From NCBI RefSeq assembly GCF_014207655.1, contig NZ_JACHHJ010000001.1, forward strand, positions 1,512,037 through 1,576,036: a stretch of 64,000 nt of DNA. The letters are read 5' to 3'. Source of the stretch: Geomicrobium halophilum (GTDB lineage: Bacteria; Bacillota; Bacilli; Bacillales; Marinococcaceae). Of this stretch, positions 9,081 through 18,331 are shown one piece after another. The notes under the pieces were generated by a model. It had not been told where the DNA came from, did not search any database, and was given only the letters and a program-made list of their open reading frames with translations. Positions within the stretch are counted from its first letter, which is position 1. The number at the start of each line of letters is the position of its first letter. A program made the translations under genes and the position numbers.

Positions 9081-9632
9081 TTGGGATTTTCAATTATTCT
9101 AGGTATATTAATTGTCATAACCTTACTGGCGTGGATTATGGGGTACTACGTGCTTTTAAAATTTGTGACTCGTATGGAAACAAGTTGGCAAAGGATTACC
9201 CATCTACTCGCACATGTTGAACGTTCAACCAATGATTTTTTGATGATGCTTGATCAAATGGGGAAATTACCGGCCGGTACAACTGAATCGATGGAGAAAG
9301 TGATGGAAGAAATGCAAGATCCGTCCAATGAGCGTGGAGAACAATTGCATTCATTCGCCATTTTAAATGAACGTCTCGAAGATTTATTTGAGCAGGTTGA
9401 AGAGGACCCAGACGTCAAGGACCCTGAACTCACCGAAACGAGCCAAGATCTCAAAACCACTTTAACTTTATTGGAGACCGCCAGCCAGTCCTATAATCAT
9501 GCAGTAACCAAATACAATAAAAGCATCACCGCTATACCCACAAAATATGTCGCAAGTATACATCAGTTCAAACCACAGAATGTTCTTGATGAAACCGTCA
9601 AACGATTATCCTCCAGCGATACAGCAATATAA
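9081..9632 (+). CDS. LemA-like membrane-anchored protein
   Basis: A 183-residue protein with a single N-terminal membrane helix (FSIILGILIVITLLAWIMG), then an all-helical extracytoplasmic or cytoplasmic part. The C-terminal YNHAVTKYNKSITAIPTKY resembles the YN..V..YN..I...P motif of LemA proteins. LemA family function is poorly defined. The start is a TTG, chosen because AGGGAGG at 9064-9070 is placed for it and no ATG is available. An extended -10 promoter precedes the gene. The protein is rich in Asp and Glu. It appears monocistronic. Confidence 0.65.
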   Translation: MGFSIILGILIVITLLAWIMGYYVLLKFVTRMETSWQRITHLLAHVERSTNDFLMMLDQMGKLPAGTTESMEKVMEEMQDPSNERGEQLHSFAILNERLEDLFEQVEEDPDVKDPELTETSQDLKTTLTLLETASQSYNHAVTKYNKSITAIPTKYVASIHQFKPQNVLDETVKRLSSSDTAI

Positions 9633-9726
9633 CTAAATGCATATTTTAAGAGATAACGCTAATTAAAAGGTAAGAGAATCAATCTGCTGCTATTTTTTTC
9701 GCTGAGATCATAAGTGGAGAATTTAG

Positions 9727-9805
9727 GAAGGGTATGCTATATTTATGCCATACAGGGCAAGGATGAAGTTCCTCTCACCCTGCTACCTTTTTTGCATTAC
9801 CCTTC
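9727..9805 (+). ncRNA. candidate structured RNA, unidentified
   Basis: GAAGGGTATGC at 9727-9737 can pair with GCATTACCCTTC at 9794-9805. Inside it CAGGG (9753-9757) pairs with CCCTG (9778-9782), and AGGA pairs with TCCT around a six-base loop. A terminator follows at 9829-9856. The nested imperfect hairpin resembles a small non-coding RNA or leader, but there is no gene directly downstream that it would control. I do not recognise the family, and it does not carry the conserved SRP RNA apical loop. The strand is inferred from the terminator. Confidence 0.4.
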
Positions 9806-9828
9806 TTGATGCGTGTATCATGATCTTT

Positions 9829-9856
9829 GGCGGCCAATAAGGCCGTCCTTTTTTTT
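9829..9856 (+). terminator. intrinsic terminator
   Basis: CGGCC-AATAA-GGCCG stem followed by TCC and eight T residues, reading rightward after the candidate RNA. Confidence 0.75.
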
Positions 9857-9865
9857 AGATAATAA

Positions 9866-9913
9866 CCACGATAAAACCCGCATTTTTAACGAAAAATGCG
9901 GGTTTTATCGTGG
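9866..9913. repeat. perfect 22-bp inverted repeat hairpin
   Basis: The arms at 9866-9887 and 9892-9913 are fully complementary around an AACG loop, and seven C residues follow. The inner part (AAAACCCGC...GCGGGTTTT) could act as a terminator. The length and perfection exceed an ordinary terminator and resemble a REP- or IS-end-like structure. It lies in a 745-base stretch without genes. Confidence 0.8.
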
Positions 9914-9983
9914 CCCCCCCCAAAGTTAAATGTCCCCGGCCGTATAACCTCAACAACCTCCTAGTCCCCCATGCCAGAAGTTC

Positions 9984-10154
9984 TTTCTCCTTTCGGTTAA
10001 TGCTGTTCACCGCGCCGATCCTCTAGGACGTGCGCTGAATAAACATGTTGCTGCGCCGAAAAACCCCCGCACCGAGTCCCGTTTCGCTCGCGCTTGATCA
10101 TTCGATCAAGAATTTTTCCATGGATGGGAAAGAACTTTTGAAACATTGCACTAA
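9984..10154 (+). repeat. diverged dispersed repeat, copy A
   Basis: This stretch aligns by eye with 11186-11297. Shared pieces in order are TTTCTCC.TTCGG.TAATGCTG, CGCGCCGA, TCCCGT.TCGCTCGC, CATTCG, CAAG, TTTTCATGGA and GGGAAAGAAC, ending GAAACATTGCACTA. Copy A has about 60 extra bases in the middle. On the minus strand both copies encode a similar peptide (MFQKFFPIHGK here, FRSFFPVHEN in copy B), so a decayed coding sequence or MITE-like repeat is possible. Confidence 0.5.
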
Positions 10155-10377
10155 TCGTATATGAAGTAATCACACTCCCAATTATAAATGTCTTTCTGCG
10201 TTCTTTAGCCGAGAGGAAAAGCTCTTTCATTCTTACACTTTGTTGATGAGGAAGAATAGCACGGATCAGAGAGATAGGCATACAAAATTAATGAATTTAT
10301 CCCCTGTAAGATACCTAAACATGCTCTTTTTGGATGCATATATTAAAAATGTAAACTACAAAAAGGGGGAGAAAAGA

Positions 10378-10671
10378 ATGAGCTGGGATGATTTTGTATT
10401 CGGAAACCGTTGTGGTCACCAACACGGTTGCAAATTTGATCGTAAAGATGACAAAAAGAAGGACGACAATGATGAGTGCGATTGTCACTCACTATTTAAA
10501 AATATCTCAAAAGGTACACCTGTCGTCGTATTTCTCAAAGGCGGCAACTGTGTAAAAGGTGATTTCGTAGACATCCGTGGAGATTTAGTAGATTTAGCAC
10601 TCTGCTATGATCACAAGGTTAAGGTCATAACGATCTGCTGTGACGATATTTCTGCAGTATCCATTGATTAA
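10378..10671 (+). CDS. small Cys/Asp-rich protein with Sm-like C-terminal segment, possible spore coat protein
   Basis: A 97-residue protein with a hydrophilic first half rich in Lys and Asp (FDRKDDKKKDDNDECDCH) and a second half of short beta strands (PVVVFLKGGNCVKGDFVDI, VKVITICCDDISAVSID). The second half resembles the small barrel of DUF2642/YuzF-like spore proteins. Seven cysteines in a protein of this size would suit a cross-linked spore surface protein, but that is inference. The ATG at 10378 follows AAAGGGGGAG, and upstream in-frame ATGs lack a ribosome site. A terminator follows. Confidence 0.65.
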   Translation: MSWDDFVFGNRCGHQHGCKFDRKDDKKKDDNDECDCHSLFKNISKGTPVVVFLKGGNCVKGDFVDIRGDLVDLALCYDHKVKVITICCDDISAVSID

Positions 10672-10696
10672 TTTTCATGGATGATTTCTAAGATTA

Positions 10697-10724
10697 AATA
10701 ACCCGGAAGCTCCCGGGTTATTTT
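10697..10724. terminator. intrinsic terminator
   Basis: AATAACCCGG and CCCGGGTTATT form a strong stem followed by TTTT, immediately downstream of the preceding gene. Confidence 0.85.
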
Positions 10725-11039
10725 CGTTTGCGTATCCTTATTTAAGTGCACAAAATATTTCTATTAAAGATGAGCTTTTTCGGTTGCCTGACGTATTTAT
10801 CATGCTTTTCTATCATACAGGTCTTTTAAGTGCGTGTTCAAAATGTTAGCTTATCGCCAATGGCGAAAGCTTAGATTTACTTATGCTTTGGAATGCACGA
10901 AAGCATTCACTTCTCACGAAGAAAAAGTAATTTTCTTTATAAGGAAGTTTTCCCGAACTTTTTGAACATCCTCTTAGATAGAAACTTGTGGATTACAATC
11001 CATATGTTACCATTTTCATGGAGAAGAAGGAGCGTTGAT
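10725..11039. other. gene-free stretch with a 9-bp inverted repeat
   Basis: No convincing coding frame. TGTTCAAAA at 10835-10843 is complemented by TTTTGAACA at 10960-10968, enclosing smaller palindromes (TCGCCAATGGCGA, GAATGC...GCATTC). This could be the ends of a small dead element. I saw no target duplication. Confidence 0.4.
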
Positions 11040-11156
11040 ATGAGAAAAGAAAGATATAAGCAATTAACAAAGGAGTTTCAACGAAAACTTCAACGGCCTT
11101 TAACAAAGAAGGAGAAAGAGCTTATTCACTGGATGGCAGAGAGTGAACGAAAATGA
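11040..11156 (+). CDS. small basic protein, 38 residues, unknown
   Basis: MRKERYKQLTKEFQRKLQRP and the following 18 residues form a highly charged, probably helical peptide. AAGAAGGAG lies nine bases before the ATG, a near-ideal ribosome site, which is the main reason to accept this frame. No family recognised. It lies just before repeat copy B and a strong terminator. Confidence 0.55.
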   Translation: MRKERYKQLTKEFQRKLQRPLTKKEKELIHWMAESERK

Positions 11157-11185
11157 GATCCATCGTTACCGGGGTTATCCTGCAC

Positions 11186-11297
11186 TTTCTCCATTCGGCT
11201 AATGCTGCGCTCCGCGCCGAATCCCGTATCGCTCGCTCCCCATCATTCGCCCAAGGAATTTTCATGGACGGGAAAGAACGATCGAAACATTGCACTA
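11186..11297 (+). repeat. diverged dispersed repeat, copy B
   Basis: Shorter partner of the repeat at 9984-10154, in the same orientation. It ends with the same GAAACATTGCACTA string and the shared CATGGA.GGGAAAGAAC block. It overlaps the left foot of the terminator at 11295-11320. Confidence 0.5.
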
Positions 11298-11320
11298 GCT
11301 TGGGACACTGCCCAAGCTAG
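11295..11320 (+). terminator. intrinsic terminator
   Basis: CTAGCTTGGG and CCCAAGCTAG pair perfectly around ACACTG, followed by GTTTTT. Confidence 0.8.
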
Positions 11321-11357
11321 GTTTTTCAGATACTGGTTCTTTATAAAAAAAGCCCCC

Positions 11358-12758
11358 CTAAGTGGTTTTACGGTGAACACGCCGCCCGTCATATGTGAAA
11401 ATGGTCGGTTTACCTCCTACAACAGTTTCCATATGCACGGGGCGTCCCCATAGTTGAAAAATGTAGGGGATGGTTTTTTCTAAATACGTGACATCGAGCT
11501 CTGTGCCTTCATAATTGTGTTTCAGATACATTTCCCCTGCCTTTAAATAATCTCCATCGGTGACGGTTATATGGGGAAAACCACCATTGACACGAGAAGC
11601 TACCAATTCGTCTCGAATATTCGTCCAATCTTTATCAACGACCTCATAATTGGAACCTTTTTTCGCAAAAACGTACAAATCCTCTCGTTCGACAAATTCT
11701 TTCGTTAAATAATTTCGAATAAATGATTGGTCAGACTCCAGTTCTCTCACTTCAAAAATCTTTTCACGTCCACTACCGGGCTTCACGCCTCTTGCCTTCA
11801 TTTCTTCATCAGGATCGTCGTAGCGTTCCTCAATATCTTCAAAAATCTTTAAGCCTAGATAATAAGGGTTGATGGACGTTTTGGAAGGTACAATTACGTT
11901 TGCATTCAAATTTGCAAATTCAATAGCCTCGGCAAAGTCTAAATCCATCTCGCGCATAATACGTCCATGCCAATAAGAGGCCCAGCCTTCATTCATAATT
12001 TTGGTCTCCATTTGCGGCCAGAAATAGAGCATCTCTTCACGCATCATAGTAAGAACGTCCCTTTGCCATTCCTCAAGTTCCAAACTATTTTCTTCTATAA
12101 ACCACAATACGTCCTTTTCAGGCTCTTTAAGTTTTCTTTGCTTCTTTTTCTTTTCCTGTTTCTTTTTCGGTTCATCCATATCCCATAAATCGTCGTACGG
12201 CGTGGAGTGCGGGAGTTGTTCATCATCTTCATCCGAATCCATATCCCGGCTTCGAGCCATCATGCTTGGATCGACATGTTCCTGAATGGCAAGTACAGCA
12301 TCTAGAAACTCCTCGACTTCTTGTTTTCCATGAGCTTGTTCATACATGGCAATTCTCTCAGCCGTCGCACTCATACTCTCCACCATATCTCTTCGCGTGT
12401 TCTGAAAGCGGCAATTATTTTTAAAGAAATCACTATGAGCGAGTACATGTGCAACAATTAATTGATTTTGGATTAAACTATTATTATTTAATAAAAATGC
12501 ATAGCAAGGGTCAGAGTTAATCACAAGTTCGTATATTTTGCTTAACCCTAAATCATACTGTACCTTCATTTTGTGGAATTGCTTGCCAAAGCTCCAATGA
12601 GAAAAACGTGTCGGCATTCCGTAAGCTCCAAATGTATAAATGATATCCGCTGGACAAACTTCATAGCGCATTGGAAAAAAGTCTAGCCCAAATCCTTTGG
12701 CGATTTCGGTGATTTCATCGATTTTTTGCTCCAGCTGACGTTGCTCATCAATCGGCAT
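11358..12758 (-). CDS. spoVR: SpoVR family protein
   Basis: A 466-residue protein of the SpoVR family, needed for normal spore cortex formation in B. subtilis. The conserved blocks are [41 protein letters not shown] and [18 protein letters not shown] with its metal-site-like histidine. An internal low-complexity Lys/Glu segment ([14 protein letters not shown]) sits near residue 200. The ATG at 12758 was chosen because GGGGGG lies six bases before it and the length then matches the B. subtilis protein. SpoVR, YhbH (28270) and PrkA (34550) are often functionally linked; here they are dispersed. Sporulation-specific transcription is likely but no promoter was defined. Confidence 0.92.
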   Translation of the reverse strand: MPIDEQRQLEQKIDEITEIAKGFGLDFFPMRYEVCPADIIYTFGAYGMPTRFSHWSFGKQFHKMKVQYDLGLSKIYELVINSDPCYAFLLNNNSLIQNQLIVAHVLAHSDFFKNNCRFQNTRRDMVESMSATAERIAMYEQAHGKQEVEEFLDAVLAIQEHVDPSMMARSRDMDSDEDDEQLPHSTPYDDLWDMDEPKKKQEKKKKQRKLKEPEKDVLWFIEENSLELEEWQRDVLTMMREEMLYFWPQMETKIMNEGWASYWHGRIMREMDLDFAEAIEFANLNANVIVPSKTSINPYYLGLKIFEDIEERYDDPDEEMKARGVKPGSGREKIFEVRELESDQSFIRNYLTKEFVEREDLYVFAKKGSNYEVVDKDWTNIRDELVASRVNGGFPHITVTDGDYLKAGEMYLKHNYEGTELDVTYLEKTIPYIFQLWGRPVHMETVVGGKPTIFTYDGRRVHRKTT

Positions 12759-12880
12759 TTCCATCCCCCCTAATCCTTCCTTCATCTATATGTCACCATA
12801 TGCACTCCGATGCAAATGTTTGATAAACAGAAACTAAAGGGTATAACAATAGAAGAAAAATACATAAGGGGTGAAGTTAA

Positions 12881-13153
12881 ATGTCGAATATTTACGCAGT
12901 CGTTTATGGAGAGGTGCAAGGAGTGGGTTTCAGAAGTTTCGTCCATCAGGAAGCGAAAAAACACCACCTTCTCGGCTGGGTACGAAACCGTGAAGATGGT
13001 GCTGTTGAAATTGCTGCTGAGGGAGAGAAAACGACACTGAATACCTTTATACAAGCTGTCAAAAAAGGAAATTCATTTTCTCGCGTCGAAAGCGTGAAGG
13101 TCGATGAGGATATAACGATCAATCACAACAATGAGTTTACCATCCGTTACTAA
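12881..13153 (+). CDS. acyP: acylphosphatase
   Basis: A 90-residue small enzyme that hydrolyses acyl phosphates. The signature GEVQGVGFRSFV with the phosphate-binding Arg and the downstream GWVRNREDGAVEIAAEG with the catalytic Asn are intact. It is divergent from spoVR and preceded by AGGGGTGA. Its last codons overlap the 3' end of the convergent N-acetyltransferase gene by 17 bases. Confidence 0.93.
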   Translation: MSNIYAVVYGEVQGVGFRSFVHQEAKKHHLLGWVRNREDGAVEIAAEGEKTTLNTFIQAVKKGNSFSRVESVKVDEDITINHNNEFTIRY

Positions 13154-13994
13154 TCGAGGAGATCCTTTGATCATTAAAGGAAGCCCACGTCAAATGCCCG
13201 CCTTCTTCTAGTCTTTCCAGGGCTTCGTGGGCTGGAAGCTCCGGCAAAGCAAGCGTTTTTGCAAGCACCGCTAACAATTCAGCGCGTGTCTTTAAGACCT
13301 TCTTCATTTTGCCCCCCTTATAGGAACGTATCGTTAGTTCCTTGTTCTTCAATGAAAGCATCCTACGTTTATGCCTACACCATTTTTCACAACGAAGTTG
13401 CTGCATATAAGGGGCTTCAGGTTTAAACGAAGAATGAATAAGTTCCTGAAAATCAGGAAGTTGATAATGCTCATGAATGTAAAAAGCCCATTTACGATCA
13501 ACAATCCGGTCAGCTATCGCACGGATATACACATATTCTCCCTCGTTCTCCCCGGCTTTCAAAATGACTTTTTCTCCTGCAAACAGCGGGATCTGTGTCT
13601 GTTTATGCTCGTTTAAAGGCAACGGTGTTAAAAGCGGAGTGGGGGTTCCAACATCAACGTACAATGGTTCCCCGGATTCAGGTTTTAATACGAGCAGCGC
13701 CATATGGTCTCCCCCAGGTTTTAGGAAAAACACTTGAAAGCCTAACGCATCGAGCAAACGTGAAAATTGGAGATTAAGTGCAACACAAGTCCCGCCGGTG
13801 TGGTAACGCCGATGCCGCCACAAGAAACTTTCCACATCCTCTGTTACAAATGCTTGATTTCCAAAGGCAATCTTTCCTATGTTTTCAAACGGAAATACAT
13901 GTCGATGCGCGCGCAGCAAATGCTTTAAATAAGGAGTTGAAGCTTCTTTTTTCTGAAGCCCTAGCCTTTGTAAATAATCCTTTACCCAGTCCAT
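13137..13994 (-). CDS. arylamine N-acetyltransferase family protein
   Basis: A 285-residue NAT-family enzyme that transfers acetyl from acetyl-CoA to aromatic amines or hydrazines. Counting from the ATG at 13994, the catalytic triad reads as Cys70 (GGTCVALN), His97 (GGDHMALLV) and Asp114 (YVDVG). The N-terminal PFENIG block is also conserved. The usual RGGYCFE motif is altered to TGGTCVA, so substrate range may differ. A GTG three codons upstream is the alternative start, but AGGTGAT fits the ATG. It converges on acyP. Confidence 0.87.
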   Translation of the reverse strand: MDWVKDYLQRLGLQKKEASTPYLKHLLRAHRHVFPFENIGKIAFGNQAFVTEDVESFLWRHRRYHTGGTCVALNLQFSRLLDALGFQVFFLKPGGDHMALLVLKPESGEPLYVDVGTPTPLLTPLPLNEHKQTQIPLFAGEKVILKAGENEGEYVYIRAIADRIVDRKWAFYIHEHYQLPDFQELIHSSFKPEAPYMQQLRCEKWCRHKRRMLSLKNKELTIRSYKGGKMKKVLKTRAELLAVLAKTLALPELPAHEALERLEEGGHLTWASFNDQRISSISNGW

Positions 13995-14034
13995 TCTTAT
14001 CACCTACCGTAGCATTGGAGAAAAAAACGTAAAC

Positions 14035-15801
14035 TTAAGATTTTTGAGCGCCCGCTTCAGTCAATTGTAATCGTGCTTGGATTTCATCCATAACGCTTTC
14101 CTGAAGCCGGAAAAGCGCCTGATCGGCCGCTTCTGAGTCAAGTTCTTTTACCCCAAAGTAACATTTCATTTTTGGCTCTGTGCCCGACGGTCTCACACAT
14201 ACCCATGACTCATCTGCGCACTTATACTTGATCACATTCGAAGCCGGTAAAGAGAGCGCGGTTCGTTCACCAGATTCAACGAAAATAGCTTCGTGTTTCT
14301 GATAGTCTTCAATAATGGTAACCGCTTGTCCATCCGCAAACGATTCAGGAGGTTGCTCTCGAAAGGAAGTAAGTAATGCTTCGATTTGTTCTGCCCCTTT
14401 TCTTCCCTTCAACGTAAGAGATTCAATTCCTTCCTGATAATAGCCGAATTGTTCATATAACATCGTAAAAGTATCCGTAAGCGTTCGCCCATCACGTTTT
14501 TCTGATAGCGCAATTTCAGCCACGAGAAGCGCTGCTTGGAGAGCATCTTTATCCCGGACAAAAGAACCGAGCAAATAGCCATAGGATTCTTCGTATCCGA
14601 ACAAAAACGATTCGTTTTCTCCTTCTTCAGCTAATTGTTTGATCTTTTCAGCAATAAATTTAAATCCTGTCAGGGTATCGATACAATCCATACCAAAATG
14701 TTCGGCAAGGGCACGGCCGCTTTCCGAAGTGACAATCGTTTTGAACACTTTACCATTGACGGGCAGGCTGTCTTTATCATCCAATTGCGTTAAGACATAA
14801 TGAAGGAGCAGAAATCCAGTTTCATTCCCGGTCAATACCCGATATCCACCCTCTTTACTTGTGTCGGGAATGGCAATCCCCAACCGATCAGCATCCGGAT
14901 CGGTTGCGATTAAAAGATCAGCTCCCTGTTCTCTTCCTGCTTGCATCGCCATCTCAAACGCTTCTGCTTCCTCAGGGTTCGGCTTGGAAACCGTTGAAAA
15001 GTCAGGGTCTGGATGGGCCTGTTCAGGAACGATATGTACATGAGTATAGCCGTTCAGCCTAAAGGCTTCATACAAAGGAGCCGATGCCGTCCCATGAAGG
15101 GGGCTGAACACAATTTTCAATTGCTCGCCATTTTCATTACCCATAACGGGTTGATGAAGGATGGTACGAAGTTTTCGTTGATAACGCTCATCAATATCCG
15201 ATGATAACCAATGAAAGAGGCCCTTTTCTTCAACATCCCCTTCATCTGCAATCGGGATGGTAAGTTCATCCTCAATCGCTTCTACATAAGAAATCAATTC
15301 TTCTGCAGGTCCCGGGGGCAATTGGGCGCCATAACGATCATACACTTTCAGCCCATTATAAATCGCCGGATTATGACTGGCTGTAATCATCACTCCTGCG
15401 CTGGCCCCTTGCTCTCGAACCGCAAACGATAACACTGGTGTCGGTCGTAATGAAGGAAATACATCGACCTCTATTCCGACATTTGTAAGCGTCAACGCAG
15501 CCTCCTTTGCAAAAAGGGCGGAATTCCTCCGAGAGTCATAGGCAATCACCACTCGCCCTGAATCTCCGACTTCCTTCAGATAATGGCCTAAACCTAACGC
15601 TGCTTTTCGTACTGTATAGCGATTCATCCGGTTAGGTCCAGGGCCCAGCTCCCCGCGCATACCTCCCGTACCAAAGGTTAAACTTCTGTAAAAACTATCT
15701 TCTAATTCTGCTTGATGGTTTATCATCATTTCTTCGAGTTGAGCGCTTAATTCCGGGTCGTTTTCAAGTCCTTTACGCCAACGTTCGATAATGGTTTGCA
15801 T
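14035..15801 (-). CDS. pgcA: phosphoglucomutase (alpha-phosphohexomutase)
   Basis: A 588-residue alpha-D-phosphohexomutase that interconverts glucose-1- and glucose-6-phosphate for UDP-glucose and cell-wall or lipid glycosylation. It has the four usual domains: GTGGMRGELGPGPNRMN, the catalytic serine loop TASHNPAIYNGLKVY, the metal loop ATDPDADRLGIA, the sugar loop FGYEESYGYL and the C-terminal RPSGTEPKMKCYFGV phosphate loop. AGGAGG is eight bases before the ATG at 15801. The ATG two codons upstream is too close to the ribosome site. Monocistronic by spacing. Confidence 0.94.
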   Translation of the reverse strand: MQTIIERWRKGLENDPELSAQLEEMMINHQAELEDSFYRSLTFGTGGMRGELGPGPNRMNRYTVRKAALGLGHYLKEVGDSGRVVIAYDSRRNSALFAKEAALTLTNVGIEVDVFPSLRPTPVLSFAVREQGASAGVMITASHNPAIYNGLKVYDRYGAQLPPGPAEELISYVEAIEDELTIPIADEGDVEEKGLFHWLSSDIDERYQRKLRTILHQPVMGNENGEQLKIVFSPLHGTASAPLYEAFRLNGYTHVHIVPEQAHPDPDFSTVSKPNPEEAEAFEMAMQAGREQGADLLIATDPDADRLGIAIPDTSKEGGYRVLTGNETGFLLLHYVLTQLDDKDSLPVNGKVFKTIVTSESGRALAEHFGMDCIDTLTGFKFIAEKIKQLAEEGENESFLFGYEESYGYLLGSFVRDKDALQAALLVAEIALSEKRDGRTLTDTFTMLYEQFGYYQEGIESLTLKGRKGAEQIEALLTSFREQPPESFADGQAVTIIEDYQKHEAIFVESGERTALSLPASNVIKYKCADESWVCVRPSGTEPKMKCYFGVKELDSEAADQALFRLQESVMDEIQARLQLTEAGAQKS

Positions 15802-15828
15802 CCTCATCTCCTCCTACTATACTGGAAT

Positions 15829-17283
15829 TTAAAATGAAGAAAGGCCAGTCGTTTCTTGCAAGCGATACAGCCAATACTTCCAGACCTCCCCTTCAGAGTG
15901 TTGAGAGAAATCATGGGTGTAATGGCTGCCATCATTATTCCAAAGGGCATGAAAATACTCCTCAATGTCTTCCATCATAGCATGATTTTTGGGGGCCACC
16001 AGCAATAAATTTGTTTCAAGGTTAAGATCATCAATATTTCTGCGGGTAAAATTCGAGGAACCCCCATTAACCATCGCTTCATCACCATCTGTCATATAAA
16101 GCATTTTCGTGTGATATTGCTCACCGTTTGTATTGTACCAACGAACCTCAATTTGGTCGGAATAAGACTGTAACTCATCAGCGACAGGCCGATTAGGAAC
16201 GCCGATTTTTTCACGACCAAAAGCTTCATGATTTGGATCAAGAATTAATCGTACGTTCGCGCCGCGATCAGCAGCCTCTTTGAGAGCATTAATAATATCA
16301 CGATCGGAAACATAAAAAGCACCAAGCCATATATCCGAATCTGCTTCTGCCGCTGAAATATACTTGAGCATCTGCTCCTTCACTTTACCTTCGGTAATCA
16401 CTTTTGCTTCTGCCCCTTCGGCATCCGAGCTTCTTTTTCCATTGTATTCCATATCGTCGAACAGCGATGGGTCGGCATCAGACATTTCCACAACAGCACG
16501 TTCACTTTCCAAAATGTCATTGATAACCTTACCACGTACTGAAAGTGCAACATTGGAATGGTGAGCACTAGCATCATGAGGGTTTGCCGAAGTAACCAGC
16601 GCTTCCTGCTCATTGATCACCACTTTACGGTGGTTAGCTTTAAAGTTTAACATATCCAGATAGGAGCGCACCGTTACAGGTTCTGCTTCCGAACTAAATG
16701 GACTTGGGAGCCATCCCCCTTTTGGTGTTCCAAACCACTGAATGACTGAACGCCACAAGCCCGAATAAATGACATTGGAATCCCGAAGCGGTTCCATCTC
16801 TGCCCATACGACTTGTATCCCTGCTTCTTCTAGGCGTTGAATATGTTCAGGTACACGTGATCCGTAGAAACTATTGATCCGATCTGTAATCACGACCATA
16901 GACAAATCAGGATTTTCTCGCTTTTTCTCAACAAGTTGTTCACTGAACCAGGATGCTAAAGGTGGAAACGACAGATCTGGCGGATACTCATCATTAAATA
17001 AAAACATATCAACAACAAGAAAGTCTTCAGCATCCGCAATCATCTTTTCGATTCGATCAAAAATCTCATGGTCCTCTTTGACCTCCCCATCTTGTTCGTG
17101 TGTAATATCAAAAAGAACCTCCGCTTCTGTATCTTTATGTTTATCACTTTCATAAGAAATGTTCTCTGGTAACGGTTTGAACATTCCATAGAGCATAGAG
17201 AACCCATAGACAACGACAAACAAACTGAGGAGCTTACCGACCTGGTATCGCTTCAGAGGTTTTCTTTTCAGTCTATGATTCAC
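15829..17283 (-). CDS. phospholipase D / cardiolipin synthase-like protein, membrane-anchored
   Basis: A 484-residue protein with an N-terminal membrane anchor (VGKLLSLFVVVYGFSMLYGM) and two PLD catalytic motifs: ANHRKVVINEQEALVTSAN in the middle and YHTKMLYMTDGDEAMVNGGS near the C-terminus. Such enzymes move or hydrolyse phosphatidyl groups outside the membrane. It has one anchor rather than the two of classical cardiolipin synthases, so a phosphodiesterase role is as likely. The GTG at 17283 has AGGAGAGG six bases upstream. Only about 27 bases separate it from pgcA, so the two may be co-transcribed. Confidence 0.85.
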   Translation of the reverse strand: MNHRLKRKPLKRYQVGKLLSLFVVVYGFSMLYGMFKPLPENISYESDKHKDTEAEVLFDITHEQDGEVKEDHEIFDRIEKMIADAEDFLVVDMFLFNDEYPPDLSFPPLASWFSEQLVEKKRENPDLSMVVITDRINSFYGSRVPEHIQRLEEAGIQVVWAEMEPLRDSNVIYSGLWRSVIQWFGTPKGGWLPSPFSSEAEPVTVRSYLDMLNFKANHRKVVINEQEALVTSANPHDASAHHSNVALSVRGKVINDILESERAVVEMSDADPSLFDDMEYNGKRSSDAEGAEAKVITEGKVKEQMLKYISAAEADSDIWLGAFYVSDRDIINALKEAADRGANVRLILDPNHEAFGREKIGVPNRPVADELQSYSDQIEVRWYNTNGEQYHTKMLYMTDGDEAMVNGGSSNFTRRNIDDLNLETNLLLVAPKNHAMMEDIEEYFHALWNNDGSHYTHDFSQHSEGEVWKYWLYRLQETTGLSSF

Positions 17284-17461
17284 CTGCACCCTCTCCTATC
17301 GTCATGATCTTCTGTTATTCATTACGTACAGATACCTTATATCATGTTTATTCTAACAGAAATAGCTGCGGTCAAGGAAATTTGTAGTGTAAATTCCATG
17401 TTTTCAGACCGTAATCATGTTAAAATTCCTACGTGAGATTCAAACTGGAGGAAATCAACCT

Positions 17462-17986
17462 ATGGAATATGAAAAAGCAACATTTGCCGGTGGATGTTTT
17501 TGGTGTATGGTACAGCCTTTTGAGGAGATGCCGGGCATTATGAATGTTCGTTCGGGTTATACCGGAGGTCAGACTGAAAATCCATCTTATGAAGAGGTAA
17601 AAAGCGGGGGTACCGGCCACTACGAAGCCGTAGAAATTACGTATGATCCAAAGCAGTTCTCCTATAAGCAATTATTGGATCTTTTCTGGCCGCAAATTGA
17701 CCCTACCGATGACGGGGGGCAATTCCATGATCGCGGGAGCCAATATCGGACGGCTATTTTCTTTTATAACGAGCGTCAGCGTGAATTAGCGCTAGCATCA
17801 AGAGAAGCGGTCAAAAACAGCGGAAGATTCAATTCTCCGATCGTCACCAAAATCCTCCCTGCAGCAACTTTTTATGAAGCAGAAGACTGGCACCAGCAAT
17901 TTTACAAAAACCAGCCGCAGGCATATAAAAAAGACCGGCTGCAATCAGGTCGCGATGAATTTATTAATCAGTACTGGCGATCATAA
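17462..17986 (+). CDS. msrA: peptide-methionine (S)-S-oxide reductase
   Basis: A 174-residue MsrA that repairs oxidised methionine. The catalytic motif AGGCFWCMVQPFEEMPG lies at the N-terminus, followed by GYTGGQTENPSYEEVKSG and TGHYEAVEITYDP. The ATG at 17462 has GGAGG upstream; an earlier in-frame ATG at 17417 has no ribosome site. It stands alone, divergent from the PLD-like gene. Confidence 0.94.
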   Translation: MEYEKATFAGGCFWCMVQPFEEMPGIMNVRSGYTGGQTENPSYEEVKSGGTGHYEAVEITYDPKQFSYKQLLDLFWPQIDPTDDGGQFHDRGSQYRTAIFFYNERQRELALASREAVKNSGRFNSPIVTKILPAATFYEAEDWHQQFYKNQPQAYKKDRLQSGRDEFINQYWRS

Positions 17987-18039
17987 ATATTACTTGCTCA
18001 GGGAGCCATGCCATACTATAATTGGGACAGGTCATGCGA

Positions 18040-18116
18040 CGGGATGTAGCTCAGCTTGGTAGAGCACAAGCATGGGGTGCTTGGGGTCGCAGGTTCAAAT
18101 CCTGTCATCCCGACCA
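18040..18116 (+). tRNA. tRNA-Pro (GGG)
   Basis: A complete 77-base cloverleaf: CGGGATG/CATCCCG acceptor, CAAGC-ATGGGGT-GCTTG anticodon arm with GGG, GCAGG-TTCAAAT-CCTGT T-arm and encoded CCA. It stands alone downstream of msrA. Confidence 0.95.
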
Positions 18117-18297
18117 TTAAAAATACTTACGTGATGCGGGTTCCAACGATTGATGGAATCCGTTTTTTATTGTGAACTGAGGTCAACTGGTCACAGATTA
18201 GTCACGTTTCGTATTGTAAAATATTAAATTGCATGATTACTAACCTTAGTCCAGAATTATTTTTAGAATGTGTAAAGGACCATAGGTAAATAAATGT

Positions 18298-18331
18298 AAA
18301 CGGAGTGAGCTATGATAAGCTCACTCCGTTT
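18298..18331. terminator. bidirectional strong hairpin
   Basis: AAACGGAGTGAGCT and AGCTCACTCCGTTT form a 14-bp perfect stem. It can terminate tRNA-Pro from the left. Its right arm contains the stop codon of the dioxygenase remnant. Confidence 0.75.

Noticed and set aside
9997..10281. 94-codon minus-strand frame
   Set aside because: Overlaps the dispersed repeat and lacks a ribosome site. The partner repeat does not keep the frame.
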